DNA of 64,000 nt from Mucilaginibacter sp. Bleaf8 (GTDB lineage: Bacteria; Bacteroidota; Bacteroidia; Sphingobacteriales; Sphingobacteriaceae). Shown here in pieces: positions 45,125-54,202 of this stretch. Numbering within the stretch: position 1 is the first letter of the stretch; the number at the start of each line of letters is the position of its first letter. The DNA lies in assembly GCF_018390515.1 (NCBI RefSeq), contig NZ_JAHBBK010000009.1:1-64000 (forward strand), written 5' to 3'. A model generated the notes under the pieces. That model was not told the origin of the DNA and did not search any database. It saw only the letters and a program-made list of their open reading frames with translations. Both the position numbers and the translations under genes were made by a program.

Positions 45125-47440
45125 TTACGCTGAAATAAACAGCTCGTTTTTATCTTTTCTTAATGATCGTGGCCCTGTCTGTGCATCTGCAACGGCTACT
45201 TTCATCAAAAACACCTCATAACGTTGTGGCCCGTTTGCTATTGGGAATATCTTTAAGAACCGTTCCCTAAGCTTCAGTAAATTTTGACTTTCTTTGGCTG
45301 TAAGGTCAACCCCTTTCCCATGTATCAGCCTGCTGAAAAAGAATGCAGGTGAAAGCATGGGATGAACGGCTAAACCTTGCTGGTTGGCCCGAATCCAAGC
45401 CTTTTGCACAGCCCGACCAGCCAGTAGCAGTTGCGTGTTACTAAACTCCGGAATGGTAAATAAAACCATGCCCGACGCATTTATAACCGACTTAACCGAC
45501 ATTTTTTTAAAAGCATTACCTTTATTCCATTCGGTAAGCAGCTCAACGGCATTCCAGTCGCCCGCCACTTTAAAGCCGGCTATCTCACCCTGGCTAATAT
45601 CAACCGATGCTAATTCTACGCCGTCTTTAGTTTGCAATGCTTCATCACGGTTCCACCTTATTTCGTGATAAAATTCTTCGTGTCCAAGTTTGTTCAGAAG
45701 GCGCACCTTGTCACATTCGGCAATTATATCAGCCAACTCGGCTAAATTCTGATCATCATCAACGTAAAACATCTCAACACCATCTATTTGGCTTACGTGT
45801 TTTAAATCCTCGTAAAACGAAGGGTCCAGCAGCTTACGCTCCCCTACCTTACGGTTGGTAAGTCTGGTGAAAATACCTTTGGCCAAAGCCAGCTCATCAG
45901 CACCTGCCGTAGCCACTTGTTGAAAATTTATGGCTGCAATGAGTTTAGCATTATCCTGCACTGGGAATAAGATGACCTTATCCTGCAAGCCTGCTACTGC
46001 TGCCTGCAGATGCACATTCTCGATAGCAGTACCTAACGACATGTGCGATCCCATTTCGTGATAATCGCCCCAGGACCATGACCTGTACTTATCATGAAAT
46101 AAAAGCAAGGTACCATTCTGGTAAAACCATTTCCAGGGCTGGTTATTACCGGCTGATGGTGCAGCCAGGGCAGCATCCATTATCTGGTCAATCTCCTGCG
46201 CCGAAGGAATATAAGCAGGGACTTCTATAGTTTCCAGATACGCTTCGGCAGTTTGTTTAACCTGAGCAGCTTGGAGCGGTTGGTGTGGATTGATAGCAAT
46301 TGCAGTATCGCCTTGCTTTTTTGTTTGCTCGTCTTTTACCAATTCTTCCATATCCACATAGTACCTGCCCGATTCATGAAACTGATCCAGGAGTATCCGG
46401 CGACTTACATCTGTGGTAAGCGCGCCGCCCAGCGTTACGGATGATGCCAGTTGCGGCCAGGTATTAATGGATTGTTCTACTTCAAGCATGGATGCTTTTA
46501 AGCGGGTAGAAATGGTATCAGCGCCAATCATTTTCAGGATGTAAGGAATCTTATCTTCGTTAGATAAGCCTTTAATACTTTCGGGATTCAGACCATCAGC
46601 AAGTCCGTGTAACACGGGCCGGCTTGGTTCCAGATCAAAGCGTTCTACATCGAGCATTCCGCGATCGTTGGTATCCATAATGACAGGTACCTGCAGTTCG
46701 CGCGCTTTATAGCGGCTTTGTATTTTGATGTCCAAGCCGTCGCAAACCTCAACCAACAAGTCAAGTTTGCCATCTTTCAGAAAAAACGCGTCAATATTAT
46801 CGGTGGTCAATCCATCCGAGTAGATCTTTACTTGCAGAAAAGGGTCTATCTCGGCTATCTCACGCGCAGCAATAACTGTTTTATTTAAACCCAAGTTTTG
46901 TGTACCTGTACGGATACGATTTAAATTGCTTAATTCGGCCGTATCAAAATCAGCTATACGCAATTCGCCAAACATACGCTCCATAGCCATAGTAAGCGCA
47001 ATAGATTGCCCGACCGACAAGCCGATTACCCCTACCTTTTTTTGCCTGAGCGCCTGCTGCTCTTCCTTCGTTATTTTATATTGGTTACGGTTGGTACGCA
47101 CTTCTATAAATTCTTCCTCATCAAGCAAATGCACTAATCGTTTACTCCAGGGGTAATACACCCAAACGCCGTATTCCTGGATATTACGCCCCGCTAAGTA
47201 GGCGTTGATAAGCTCAGGATACTCCTGCGGTTTGATTTTCACTGACGGGTTCTTACTTTTAATAAGCTCCTGCAGCTGCCCATAAATCTCATCGTGCACA
47301 AACAAAACGTTGCCTTTTTCAAACAACTCTTCAAGTGCTGCTTTACTTGCGGTATCTGATAAACGGTAAATTACCGGCTGATAATCGCCCGAAGCAATGA
47401 TGTATTGAGAACGGGTCAGATAATTATTGATATTACTCAT
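45125..47440 (-). CDS. ThiF/E1-like adenylyltransferase fused to nitroreductase (Rv1355c/MoeY-like)
   Basis: A 771-residue cytoplasmic fusion. An N-terminal region of unknown fold (1-125) precedes a ThiF/MoeB/HesA domain: KVGVIGLSVGQSIALTMAME nucleotide-binding loop, ELRIADFDTAELSNLNR with the conserved Asp and Asn-Arg, and DLLVEVCDGLDIK. No CxxC zinc pairs are visible. From about 420 there is a nitroreductase-like FMN domain (LAAPSAGNNQPWKWF; SLGTAIENVHLQA). The combination matches Rv1355c family proteins, annotated MoeY in mycobacteria without proven function. E1-like domains adenylate a carboxyl group; the flavin part would oxidise or reduce the product. Substrate unknown. It sits between the GNAT-like gene (72 bp upstream) and the sensor kinase. 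Confidence 0.85.
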   Translation of the reverse strand: MSNINNYLTRSQYIIASGDYQPVIYRLSDTASKAALEELFEKGNVLFVHDEIYGQLQELIKSKNPSVKIKPQEYPELINAYLAGRNIQEYGVWVYYPWSKRLVHLLDEEEFIEVRTNRNQYKITKEEQQALRQKKVGVIGLSVGQSIALTMAMERMFGELRIADFDTAELSNLNRIRTGTQNLGLNKTVIAAREIAEIDPFLQVKIYSDGLTTDNIDAFFLKDGKLDLLVEVCDGLDIKIQSRYKARELQVPVIMDTNDRGMLDVERFDLEPSRPVLHGLADGLNPESIKGLSNEDKIPYILKMIGADTISTRLKASMLEVEQSINTWPQLASSVTLGGALTTDVSRRILLDQFHESGRYYVDMEELVKDEQTKKQGDTAIAINPHQPLQAAQVKQTAEAYLETIEVPAYIPSAQEIDQIMDAALAAPSAGNNQPWKWFYQNGTLLLFHDKYRSWSWGDYHEMGSHMSLGTAIENVHLQAAVAGLQDKVILFPVQDNAKLIAAINFQQVATAGADELALAKGIFTRLTNRKVGERKLLDPSFYEDLKHVSQIDGVEMFYVDDDQNLAELADIIAECDKVRLLNKLGHEEFYHEIRWNRDEALQTKDGVELASVDISQGEIAGFKVAGDWNAVELLTEWNKGNAFKKMSVKSVINASGMVLFTIPEFSNTQLLLAGRAVQKAWIRANQQGLAVHPMLSPAFFFSRLIHGKGVDLTAKESQNLLKLRERFLKIFPIANGPQRYEVFLMKVAVADAQTGPRSLRKDKNELFISA

Positions 47441-47512
47441 GAAAAAAATTCGATTAGTAATTAGTGCTTTGTACGTTATTTTAGAAAGGTTTGTTGAATG
47501 GACGATCTGCTT

Positions 47513-48322
47513 TTAAAAAAAGCTGAGGTCTTTAAGGTCAACGGCCTTTTCGAGAAACTTTTTATTGGCAGAGGCAATGGTTTGCGCTAAATCCCATTTA
47601 TACAAATTAGGGATCTCCAGCTGAAGATCAATGACGATATCTTTATCCTTTAACTTGTCTATCTTTAAATTATTAGGATACTGCCTCATTTCCCATATAG
47701 CTGCGCGGTCTTCCTCTTTAGCCAGCGGCATATCCGTTACATTCTTTAGCATCATGGCAGTTGCAACCAAATCCAGTTTGGGGTAATAGAATGTACCTTC
47801 ATTTCCAACCTCATGAATGAGCTCCATCCCGGAGTTGACCACCGGTTTAACCGTGTAAGGTGCACATAGTGCAAAGAGTGAATGCAGTCCGATTTGGGTA
47901 CAAAGGGCAATGCCGGTACGGATAAGTAGTGGGCTGCCGATACCGAAACCAGCCAGCTCGGGCGAATTCCATAAACCGCAAATCTCGCCGGTACCTTGCT
48001 GGGCATATTTCCATACTATTTCAAATATCTTGTTATCCATAGCGCCAGTGGCCTCTTCAATGGGCAGTGGTTGCGTACCGCCGGCAACATGCACCCGGGC
48101 GCCTCCATACACTTGCTCCCCATCAAGCGACTCTACAACGATTACAAATGCAGCCGGGTTGTACTGCCACTCGTGCCTGGAAGATGTAACTTTAGTGACC
48201 CCGATACTGGTCAAAACGTTGGTATGCCCTTCAATAAACAACTCACAGGTACGAGGTTCGTCTATTGCTCTAAATGCCCTCAGCCGAAGATGTGGCTTCT
48301 CAGGGTTAAGGTTGTCATTCAT
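47513..48322 (-). CDS. GNAT-fold acyltransferase-like protein
   Basis: A 269-residue soluble protein without close named relatives that I recognise. VYGGARVHVAGGTQPLPIEEA followed by GEICGLWNSPELAGFGIGSP and the GL...LFALCAPYTV stretch resembles the strand order of GNAT enzymes, and more loosely of LuxI-type N-acyl amino acid synthases (a G-x-R strand, LP motif, E at the start of the next strand, then the acyl-CoA loop). This fold assignment is tentative. It begins the leftward unit with the ThiF-nitroreductase and sensor kinase genes. A leftward -7 box (TAAATTTG, 48396-48403) lies about 75 bp upstream. Confidence 0.6.
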   Translation of the reverse strand: MNDNLNPEKPHLRLRAFRAIDEPRTCELFIEGHTNVLTSIGVTKVTSSRHEWQYNPAAFVIVVESLDGEQVYGGARVHVAGGTQPLPIEEATGAMDNKIFEIVWKYAQQGTGEICGLWNSPELAGFGIGSPLLIRTGIALCTQIGLHSLFALCAPYTVKPVVNSGMELIHEVGNEGTFYYPKLDLVATAMMLKNVTDMPLAKEEDRAAIWEMRQYPNNLKIDKLKDKDIVIDLQLEIPNLYKWDLAQTIASANKKFLEKAVDLKDLSFF

Positions 48323-48395
48323 CGAAAAATCATAAAATAGAAGATGAACTATAAGGCCACCGTACTATATCCGGTGGTTCACTCTATAGCGCGCC

Positions 48396-48403
48396 CAAAT
48401 TTA
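48396..48403 (-). promoter_or_regulatory. -7 element upstream of the GNAT-like gene
   Basis: CAAATTTA on the plus strand reads TAAATTTG leftward, a full -7 match, but no -33 TTG at 19-21 nt. Nearby, CCACCG-TACTATAT-CCGGTGG (48359-48377 region) is a possible operator or leader hairpin. Confidence 0.35.
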
Positions 48404-48574
48404 AAGCTTATCCTGATGTATGTTGTAATGGAATAAATTAAATTCTTATGAAGCTAAAGCCACATTTAGTAAGCCTAATTAGTTTCTGTTAACTTCTTAA
48501 TTACAATCAGATCGATAAAGTAAACAAGATTTCAAAATCTCGAAAGCACAGAAACGAACCAAGCCAGCACGAAT

Positions 48575-50482
48575 TTACCCTAACACATTGTTGGTAAATT
48601 CTATTCGTATACGCGCCTGGAAGTTGCCGATAATTTTAAAAATTTCCTTTAATGCCACCCGCTCTATTTTCGTCAGCCCGCTGATATCAATGTAATTGTC
48701 CGGATTAATTTTATCGCGTATAATCTGCACGGCCTGTTTTTTCAATCGCATATTCATCAGGAAATAATAAGATTGGGAAAGCTCGTGATACTCAGTTTCT
48801 GAAAACACCTCCTGCTTGCGCAAGGCCTTTAAACGCTCTCCGGTATTTACCTCAAATATTCGGTACTTAAGAGCGTAAACGCGGGTGAGGTCGACAATGG
48901 GTGTCATGGCTTTTTTAATGTCGAATACCTCCCTGCTGCCTTTGGTAAAGGTGCGGATGTTATTGAAGAAAGTAAGAGGCGGCTCGTACTGCAGGGCGTT
49001 TTTGGCCATACTGAAAAACAGCTTTCCCATAGGTTTTTGCAGTTCATCGTTCAGGAAAACCTTCAGCTCATCGAATATAGCGGCTTCGCCGTACACCAGC
49101 CTGCAATCAAAGAAGGTGGAAAACTTAATGGCTGTTTCAGGAAGAGCATCAGCCATCCAGGCCGTATAATTACGTTTCCAGTGCGAAAGGGAATGGGTCC
49201 ACTTAGGGTTTTGCGCCATAAAACCACCGGTGCAATACACAAATCCAATTTCATTAAGGCGGTCGGATACCTGCTGGGCAAATTCCAGAAAATAAGCCCG
49301 CACCTCTTCCCGGTGCTCGTTGGCTTTATCTTCGTAAATAATCGCGTTATCTTGATCGGTCTTGAAAGTTTGCTCTTTACGCCCTTCACTACCCAAAACA
49401 ATGAACACAAATTTTGCAGGTGGTTTACCTACGCTTGCGATCACATTCTCTATCACCTTTTGCGCAATTGTATCTGCTATGGTTGTAATTACCTGATTGG
49501 CAATTTCGGCATTAACGCCCCGCTCCAACAATTGATTTACAAACTGCGGTACCGATTCCCATTTGCGTTTCAACTCATCATCCGAAACAGCCGACTTTAC
49601 CGACTGGATGAAAACCAAGGGGGACTGTGCCTGCTCGCTCAACAATTTATTACGGCTCAAAAAGCCGATGTACTCATTATCTTTTCGTACAAGCAGGTAG
49701 CGCGTTTTGGTACTAAACATCATCAGCACCGCCTCATATACGTAGGCATCTACGTCAATTGCCACAATTGGATTTGCCATAACAGTACTTACCGGATCGC
49801 GCGCATCGCGGCATTGGGCAATTACATGATCGCGCAGGGTAATATCAGTGGCATAACCTACTATCTGCCTGTTTTGATCGGTTATAAACAGGCAGCTTAC
49901 TTTGTTGGCCGCCATTAGGCGGGCCGCTTCAAATGTGGGCGTATCACCGCTGCATTGTACAATAGGGCGATACTCGATGCTTTCTATTTTGCGTGAGTAT
50001 AATTGATCGGCCGCCAGGTAGCTTTCTTCAAAAGCAGCAGGCTGCTTAAAAAAATGCACAAACTCCTCGTTCTGCATCCTTTTGCCAAACTCAGCAGTAA
50101 AATACAGGAAGAAATCCTCATAGGCTTTGCAAAGCAACCTGAAGTCTTTGCGATGCAGAAAATACACAACCGTTCCTTTTTTGGCGATTACTGTACGTAG
50201 CGATTGCCTGCGGTTGAGCAATACCGATACGCCACCATAACAAAACCCCGGACTATGATGCTCCAACAGGCGCTTGTTTTGCATGCTATCATAAAAAAAC
50301 GACTCGTATTCGCCTTTTACAATAATATCCACGCCTTTAAGCCTGGATACTTCCTGTTCGTAGATGATCTTATCTTTATTGTATCTTATTTCCTGCAACT
50401 GTTCAGCCACGCCTTCCAAAACATCAAGCGGCAATAAGTTGAAAGGTGCAACCTGTTGCAGGTGCTTTACGCGTTCATTCAT
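48575..50482 (-). CDS. cNMP-binding/CBS/DUF294 nucleotidyltransferase-like protein
   Basis: A 635-residue cytoplasmic protein. An N-terminal cyclic-nucleotide-binding-like domain (about 8-140) is followed by a pair of CBS domains (about 165-290; AARLMAANKVSCLFITDQ, VLMMFSTKTRYLLVRKD). Then comes a GlnD-like putative nucleotidyltransferase domain (DUF294) with FIVLGSEGRKEQTFKTDQDN, and the DUF294 C-terminal helical domain. The family is thought to sense nucleotides, but its reaction is not established. It overlaps the exonuclease gene by 4 bp, a pairing seen in many bacteria. Confidence 0.9.
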   Translation of the reverse strand: MNERVKHLQQVAPFNLLPLDVLEGVAEQLQEIRYNKDKIIYEQEVSRLKGVDIIVKGEYESFFYDSMQNKRLLEHHSPGFCYGGVSVLLNRRQSLRTVIAKKGTVVYFLHRKDFRLLCKAYEDFFLYFTAEFGKRMQNEEFVHFFKQPAAFEESYLAADQLYSRKIESIEYRPIVQCSGDTPTFEAARLMAANKVSCLFITDQNRQIVGYATDITLRDHVIAQCRDARDPVSTVMANPIVAIDVDAYVYEAVLMMFSTKTRYLLVRKDNEYIGFLSRNKLLSEQAQSPLVFIQSVKSAVSDDELKRKWESVPQFVNQLLERGVNAEIANQVITTIADTIAQKVIENVIASVGKPPAKFVFIVLGSEGRKEQTFKTDQDNAIIYEDKANEHREEVRAYFLEFAQQVSDRLNEIGFVYCTGGFMAQNPKWTHSLSHWKRNYTAWMADALPETAIKFSTFFDCRLVYGEAAIFDELKVFLNDELQKPMGKLFFSMAKNALQYEPPLTFFNNIRTFTKGSREVFDIKKAMTPIVDLTRVYALKYRIFEVNTGERLKALRKQEVFSETEYHELSQSYYFLMNMRLKKQAVQIIRDKINPDNYIDISGLTKIERVALKEIFKIIGNFQARIRIEFTNNVLG

Positions 50483-51183
50483 AAATGACGATTGGCTATC
50501 AAAATAATAAGTACCAGAACAATAAATGAAACAGCCAAACTCAGCATTGTACCAATAGCGGTCTTGATACTTTTCACTGTAGTTTGCTGCTGTTGATGTA
50601 TACTTCTTTCGGTTATTTCCCGTCGGTTCAACAGCTCAAAAAAGCAGTCGGCAGTAGCCTGCGCATCAGCAGCTGCATCATGTTGCTTTTCCTGTGGCTT
50701 ATAAAATAAGTAAGCATACAAGTCACCTAATCGCAAGCTTCGTTGCATAGGCGTCCAGGCGAGCTGGGTAGTGGCTGTCATGGTACAAAACATCGGCAGG
50801 TTAACCAGTGGGTTATCAATTCCGGCCCGGTAAAAGTCGGCCCCCAGGATATGATAATCCAACTGGATGAAATGGCCGATCACTAAAGGCTGATATTGAT
50901 TCAGATCAGCTGCGAGCATAGCAATAACATCCTTTCTTACCTCTCCTTTTACAGCCAGAAAGCCAGGATTGATACCATGTATCTCCATCGCCTTAGGCGT
51001 AATAAAGAAATCATCATTCCGGATGTAATGATTTTCGCGCTTAACCTCCTGCCCGTCTTTAGTGTAAACAATCCAGCTCACCTGCACGGCAGAAGGCCAG
51101 TTGCCTTCAGCCGAGTACGGCAGTTTCCAATTCACCGGCAGCCCCGATGCCTCGGTATCAATAAACAGTAAATAATCGTTCAC
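50479..51183 (-). CDS. DnaQ-like 3'-5' exonuclease with C-terminal membrane anchor
   Basis: A 234-residue protein. ExoI LFIDTEASGLP (D9, E11), ExoII IGHFIQLDYHILG (D), and ExoIII DAAADAQATADCF (H/D region) give a DEDD-type nuclease. The last 25 residues (LSLAVSFIVLVLIILIA) are a membrane anchor, which is unusual for a proofreading exonuclease and suggests a role in RNA or nucleotide signalling together with the DUF294 partner, whose start overlaps its stop codon (4 bp). Confidence 0.87.
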   Translation of the reverse strand: MNDYLLFIDTEASGLPVNWKLPYSAEGNWPSAVQVSWIVYTKDGQEVKRENHYIRNDDFFITPKAMEIHGINPGFLAVKGEVRKDVIAMLAADLNQYQPLVIGHFIQLDYHILGADFYRAGIDNPLVNLPMFCTMTATTQLAWTPMQRSLRLGDLYAYLFYKPQEKQHDAAADAQATADCFFELLNRREITERSIHQQQQTTVKSIKTAIGTMLSLAVSFIVLVLIILIANRHL

Positions 51184-51349
51184 GGCTTTACTAATTAGTG
51201 TGCCGCCAAATCAGCCCGAACTATTATAATCAGGTAAGGAAGTTATAATGGGTTAGTTAAGCGCAATTCAGCTTTGCAAAATACTAATTATATACAAATA
51301 TGAAATGTTTTGGTTCGCCCCTTTATTACTTAAATACAGATTGCATTTT

Positions 51350-51390
51350 AAACAGAAATGCCCTGCTATTACAGCAAGGCATTTCTGTTT
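51350..51390 (-). terminator. gyrB terminator
   Basis: An 18-bp stem with one mismatch: AAACAGAAATGCCCTGCT (51350-51367) and AGCAAGGCATTTCTGTTT (51373-51390), loop ATTAC, 18 bp after the gyrB stop codon. The rest of the 51184-51407 gap shows no gene. Confidence 0.8.
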
Positions 51391-51407
51391 GTATTTGATT
51401 GATAATA

Positions 51408-53366
51408 TTATGCATCAATACGTGCATACTTAGCATTCTTCTCAATAAACTCACGGCGCGGTGCAACTTCATCACCCATTAGCATAGAGAAGGTATGGTC
51501 GCACTCGGCAGCATTTTCAATGCTGGCCTGACGTAAGGTACGGGTATCCGGGTTCATAGTAGTTTCCCACAACTGCTCGGCGTTCATCTCACCTAAACCT
51601 TTATAGCGCTGTACGTGCACGCTATCTTCTTTTCCGGCACCTTTAAGGCGCTGTATAGCGGCGTTACGCTGCTCATCATTCCAGCAATATTCAAACTCCC
51701 TGCCTTTTTTTACCAGGTAAAGCGGCGGCGTGGCAATGTAAACGTAGCCATTCTCAACCAGCTCTTTCATATAACGGTAAAAGAAGGTTAAAATCAATGT
51801 GGTAATGTGTGAACCGTCCACGTCAGCATCCGTCATGATGATGATTTTATGGTAACGCAGCTTGGTTAGGTTCAGTGCCTTATTATCTTCCGGTGTACCA
51901 ATGCTTACACCCAGGGCGGTAAACATGTTCTTGATCTCTTCGTTCTCGTAAATCTTATGCTCCATGGCTTTCTCCACGTTAAGGATTTTACCCCTTAAGG
52001 GCAGGATTGCCTGAAACTCACGTGCACGGCCTTGTTTGGCTGTACCACCTGCAGAGTCACCTTCCACAAGGTAAATCTCGCATTTTTCGGGATCACTGTT
52101 AGCACAATCGGCCAGTTTACCAGGCAAGCCAGAACCGGTCATGACGCTTTTGCGCTGCACCATCTCACGTGCCTTACGGGCAGCAGCACGTGCAGTAGCT
52201 GCCAGTATTACCTTGTCGATAATCATACGCGCCTCTTTCGGATTTTCTTCCAGATACATGCTCAGGATTTCGCCTACAGCAACGTTTACCGCACCGCTCA
52301 CCTCATTGTTACCCAATTTAGTTTTGGTTTGGCCCTCAAACTGCGGTTCAGCTACTTTCACAGACACAATAGCGGTTAAGCCCTCGCGGAAGTCGTCACC
52401 TGAAATATCTATTTTAACATTTTTCAGTAAGCCTTCTTTTTCTGCATACGTTTTCAGCGTACGGGTTAAGCCCATACGGAAACCCGTTACGTGCGTACCA
52501 CCTTCAATGGTATTGATATTATTTACGTAAGAGTGTACGTTCTCCGAATAAGTATCGTTGTACTGCAACGCCAGCTCAATAGGCACGCCCTGCTTAGTAC
52601 CTTCTACATAAATAGGTTCAGGAATAATAGGAACACGGGTACCGTCCAGGAATTTAACAAACTCCTTTAAACCGCCTTCTGAATAAAATTCTTCGATACG
52701 GAAGTTGCCTTGTTCATCAACATCACGCTCGTCAGTTAATACCAGGCGGATACCTTTGTTCAGGAAAGCCAGCTCGCGTAAACGGGCGGCTAAGGTTTCA
52801 TATTTATACTCTAAAGTAGTAGTAAAAATCTCCGGATCCGGTTGAAACCACTGGATGGTACCGGTACGGTCTGACTCGCCGATTGCTTTAACATCAAACA
52901 TCGGCTTACCACGCTCATACTCCTGGGTAAAGATTTTACCTTCGCGGTGTACTACAGTTTTTACATGGGTTGACAGGGCGTTAACGCAGGAAATACCCAC
53001 ACCGTGCAAACCACCTGATACTTTATAAGTGTCTTTATCGAATTTACCACCGGCGTGTAATACGGTCATTACAATTTCCAGTGCCGATTTATTTTCTTTG
53101 GTATTGATACCCGTTGGGATACCGCGGCCATTATCTTCAACAGTAATGGAGTTGCCTTCGTGAATAATAACTTTGATATCGGTACAATAACCGGCAAGGG
53201 CCTCGTCAATCGAGTTATCCACAACCTCATATACCAGGTGGTGCAAACCTTTAACACCGGTATCGCCAATGTACATGGATGGCCGTTTACGAACAGCCTC
53301 CAGGCCTTCTAAAACCTGAATGTTGTCGGCCGAATAATTCGATTTATTCTGATTTTCTTCGCTCAT
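51408..53366 (-). CDS. gyrB: DNA gyrase subunit B
   Basis: A 652-residue type II topoisomerase ATPase subunit. GHKL ATPase motifs: EVVDNSIDEALAGYC, VEDNGRGIPTG, GGLHGVGISCVNALS. TOPRIM motifs: LVEGDSAGGTAKQGR and MTDADVDGSHI. C-terminal GyrB tail with QRYKGLGEMNAEQLWETTM. Length is the usual one for Bacteroidetes GyrB. A -7 box TATATTTG lies 23 bp upstream (53389-53396). Single-gene unit. Confidence 0.98.
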   Translation of the reverse strand: MSEENQNKSNYSADNIQVLEGLEAVRKRPSMYIGDTGVKGLHHLVYEVVDNSIDEALAGYCTDIKVIIHEGNSITVEDNGRGIPTGINTKENKSALEIVMTVLHAGGKFDKDTYKVSGGLHGVGISCVNALSTHVKTVVHREGKIFTQEYERGKPMFDVKAIGESDRTGTIQWFQPDPEIFTTTLEYKYETLAARLRELAFLNKGIRLVLTDERDVDEQGNFRIEEFYSEGGLKEFVKFLDGTRVPIIPEPIYVEGTKQGVPIELALQYNDTYSENVHSYVNNINTIEGGTHVTGFRMGLTRTLKTYAEKEGLLKNVKIDISGDDFREGLTAIVSVKVAEPQFEGQTKTKLGNNEVSGAVNVAVGEILSMYLEENPKEARMIIDKVILAATARAAARKAREMVQRKSVMTGSGLPGKLADCANSDPEKCEIYLVEGDSAGGTAKQGRAREFQAILPLRGKILNVEKAMEHKIYENEEIKNMFTALGVSIGTPEDNKALNLTKLRYHKIIIMTDADVDGSHITTLILTFFYRYMKELVENGYVYIATPPLYLVKKGREFEYCWNDEQRNAAIQRLKGAGKEDSVHVQRYKGLGEMNAEQLWETTMNPDTRTLRQASIENAAECDHTFSMLMGDEVAPRREFIEKNAKYARIDA

Positions 53367-53388
53367 ATTTATTTGAATAAATAACTAA

Positions 53389-53396
53389 CAAATATA
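53389..53396 (-). promoter_or_regulatory. -7 element of gyrB
   Basis: Minus strand TATATTTG, an exact -7 consensus, giving a start of transcription about 15 nt before the gyrB ATG. No TTG at the -33 position. Confidence 0.45.
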
Positions 53397-53463
53397 CGGA
53401 ATTTACAGCAGTTTTACGCTATTGTGGAGAATTAGACCGGTCATTATCCAGCAATTAAAAACA

Positions 53464-53494
53464 TTAGGATACTTGAGGTTAAGTTTTATATTTG
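53464..53494 (+). promoter_or_regulatory. promoter of the OmpH-like gene
   Basis: TTA at 53464-53466, a 20-nt spacer and TATATTTG at 53487-53494, followed by a short leader to the ATG at 53515. Confidence 0.55.
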
Positions 53495-53514
53495 TGAAAT
53501 TTTTTTAAGTTAGC

Positions 53515-54135
53515 ATGATGAAAACCCCTGTTTCGATTTTCACTAAAATTACTTTAAGCCTATTGGTAGCAGGCACCCTGGCCGCTTGCAACAACAACAA
53601 AACCGAGGATAAATCGGCTTCAACTGCTTCAGCCCCTGCTGCAACCAGCACAACCGGTACGGAGAGCAAAGAACAAATTGTTTTCGTTAATCAGGATTCC
53701 CTGTTATCAAAATATCAGTACGTTAAAGACATGACCAGCCGCCTGGAAAGCAAAGGCCGCTCAGCACAAAACGATGTTGGTGCACGCCAGCAGGCTATAC
53801 AACGCGAAATTGCCGAGTACCAGAAAAACGCTAATACCATGAGCGCCGATCAGCGTGCCGCTACCGAGCAGCGCCTGCAGCGTAAAGGTCAGGAGTTTCA
53901 GCAATACAGCCAGAATGCGGGCGCACAGGTACAAAACGATCAGGCTAACGAACAGGTAAAACTGTATGAGAAGATTTCCGACTTTATGAAAGCCTATGCC
54001 AAAGAAAAAGGTTACAAAATGATTTTAACCTACCAAAAGGGCAACGCAACCATGTTGTATGGCGATCCGTCACTGGATGTAACTGCCGAGGTAGTGAAAC
54101 GCCTGAACGACGAGTATAGCAAAAACAAAAAATAA
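53515..54135 (+). CDS. OmpH/Skp-like periplasmic lipoprotein
   Basis: A 206-residue lipoprotein with lipobox GTLAAC (C25 mature), an Ala/Ser/Thr linker, then an OmpH-type domain: IVFVNQDSLLSKYQYVKDM at the start, a long alpha-helical coiled-coil hairpin rich in Gln/Ala/Arg (about 75-150), and YAKEKGYKMILTYQKGNATMLYG at the end. Skp/OmpH proteins chaperone outer-membrane proteins in the periplasm; here the protein is lipid-anchored and its clients are unknown. A terminator follows at once. Confidence 0.9.
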   Translation: MMKTPVSIFTKITLSLLVAGTLAACNNNKTEDKSASTASAPAATSTTGTESKEQIVFVNQDSLLSKYQYVKDMTSRLESKGRSAQNDVGARQQAIQREIAEYQKNANTMSADQRAATEQRLQRKGQEFQQYSQNAGAQVQNDQANEQVKLYEKISDFMKAYAKEKGYKMILTYQKGNATMLYGDPSLDVTAEVVKRLNDEYSKNKK

Positions 54136-54157
54136 AAACTGTTTAAATAGATAAATC

Positions 54158-54188
54158 AAAACCTCAACCCTACAGTTGAGGTTTTTTT
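54158..54188 (+). terminator. terminator after the OmpH-like gene
   Basis: AAAACCTCAAC (54158-54168) pairs with GTTGAGGTTTT (54175-54185), followed by more T residues. It ends about 15 bp before the guanine deaminase start codon. Confidence 0.85.
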
Positions 54189-54202
54189 ATGGAATATAAT
54201 TT

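Noticed and set aside
49037..49918. A 293-codon rightward frame opposite the DUF294 gene
   Set aside because: It is long only because the real gene's codon use leaves its antisense frame open; the translation (His/Tyr/Ile-rich, no domains) is not protein-like, while the opposite strand encodes clear CBS and DUF294 motifs.
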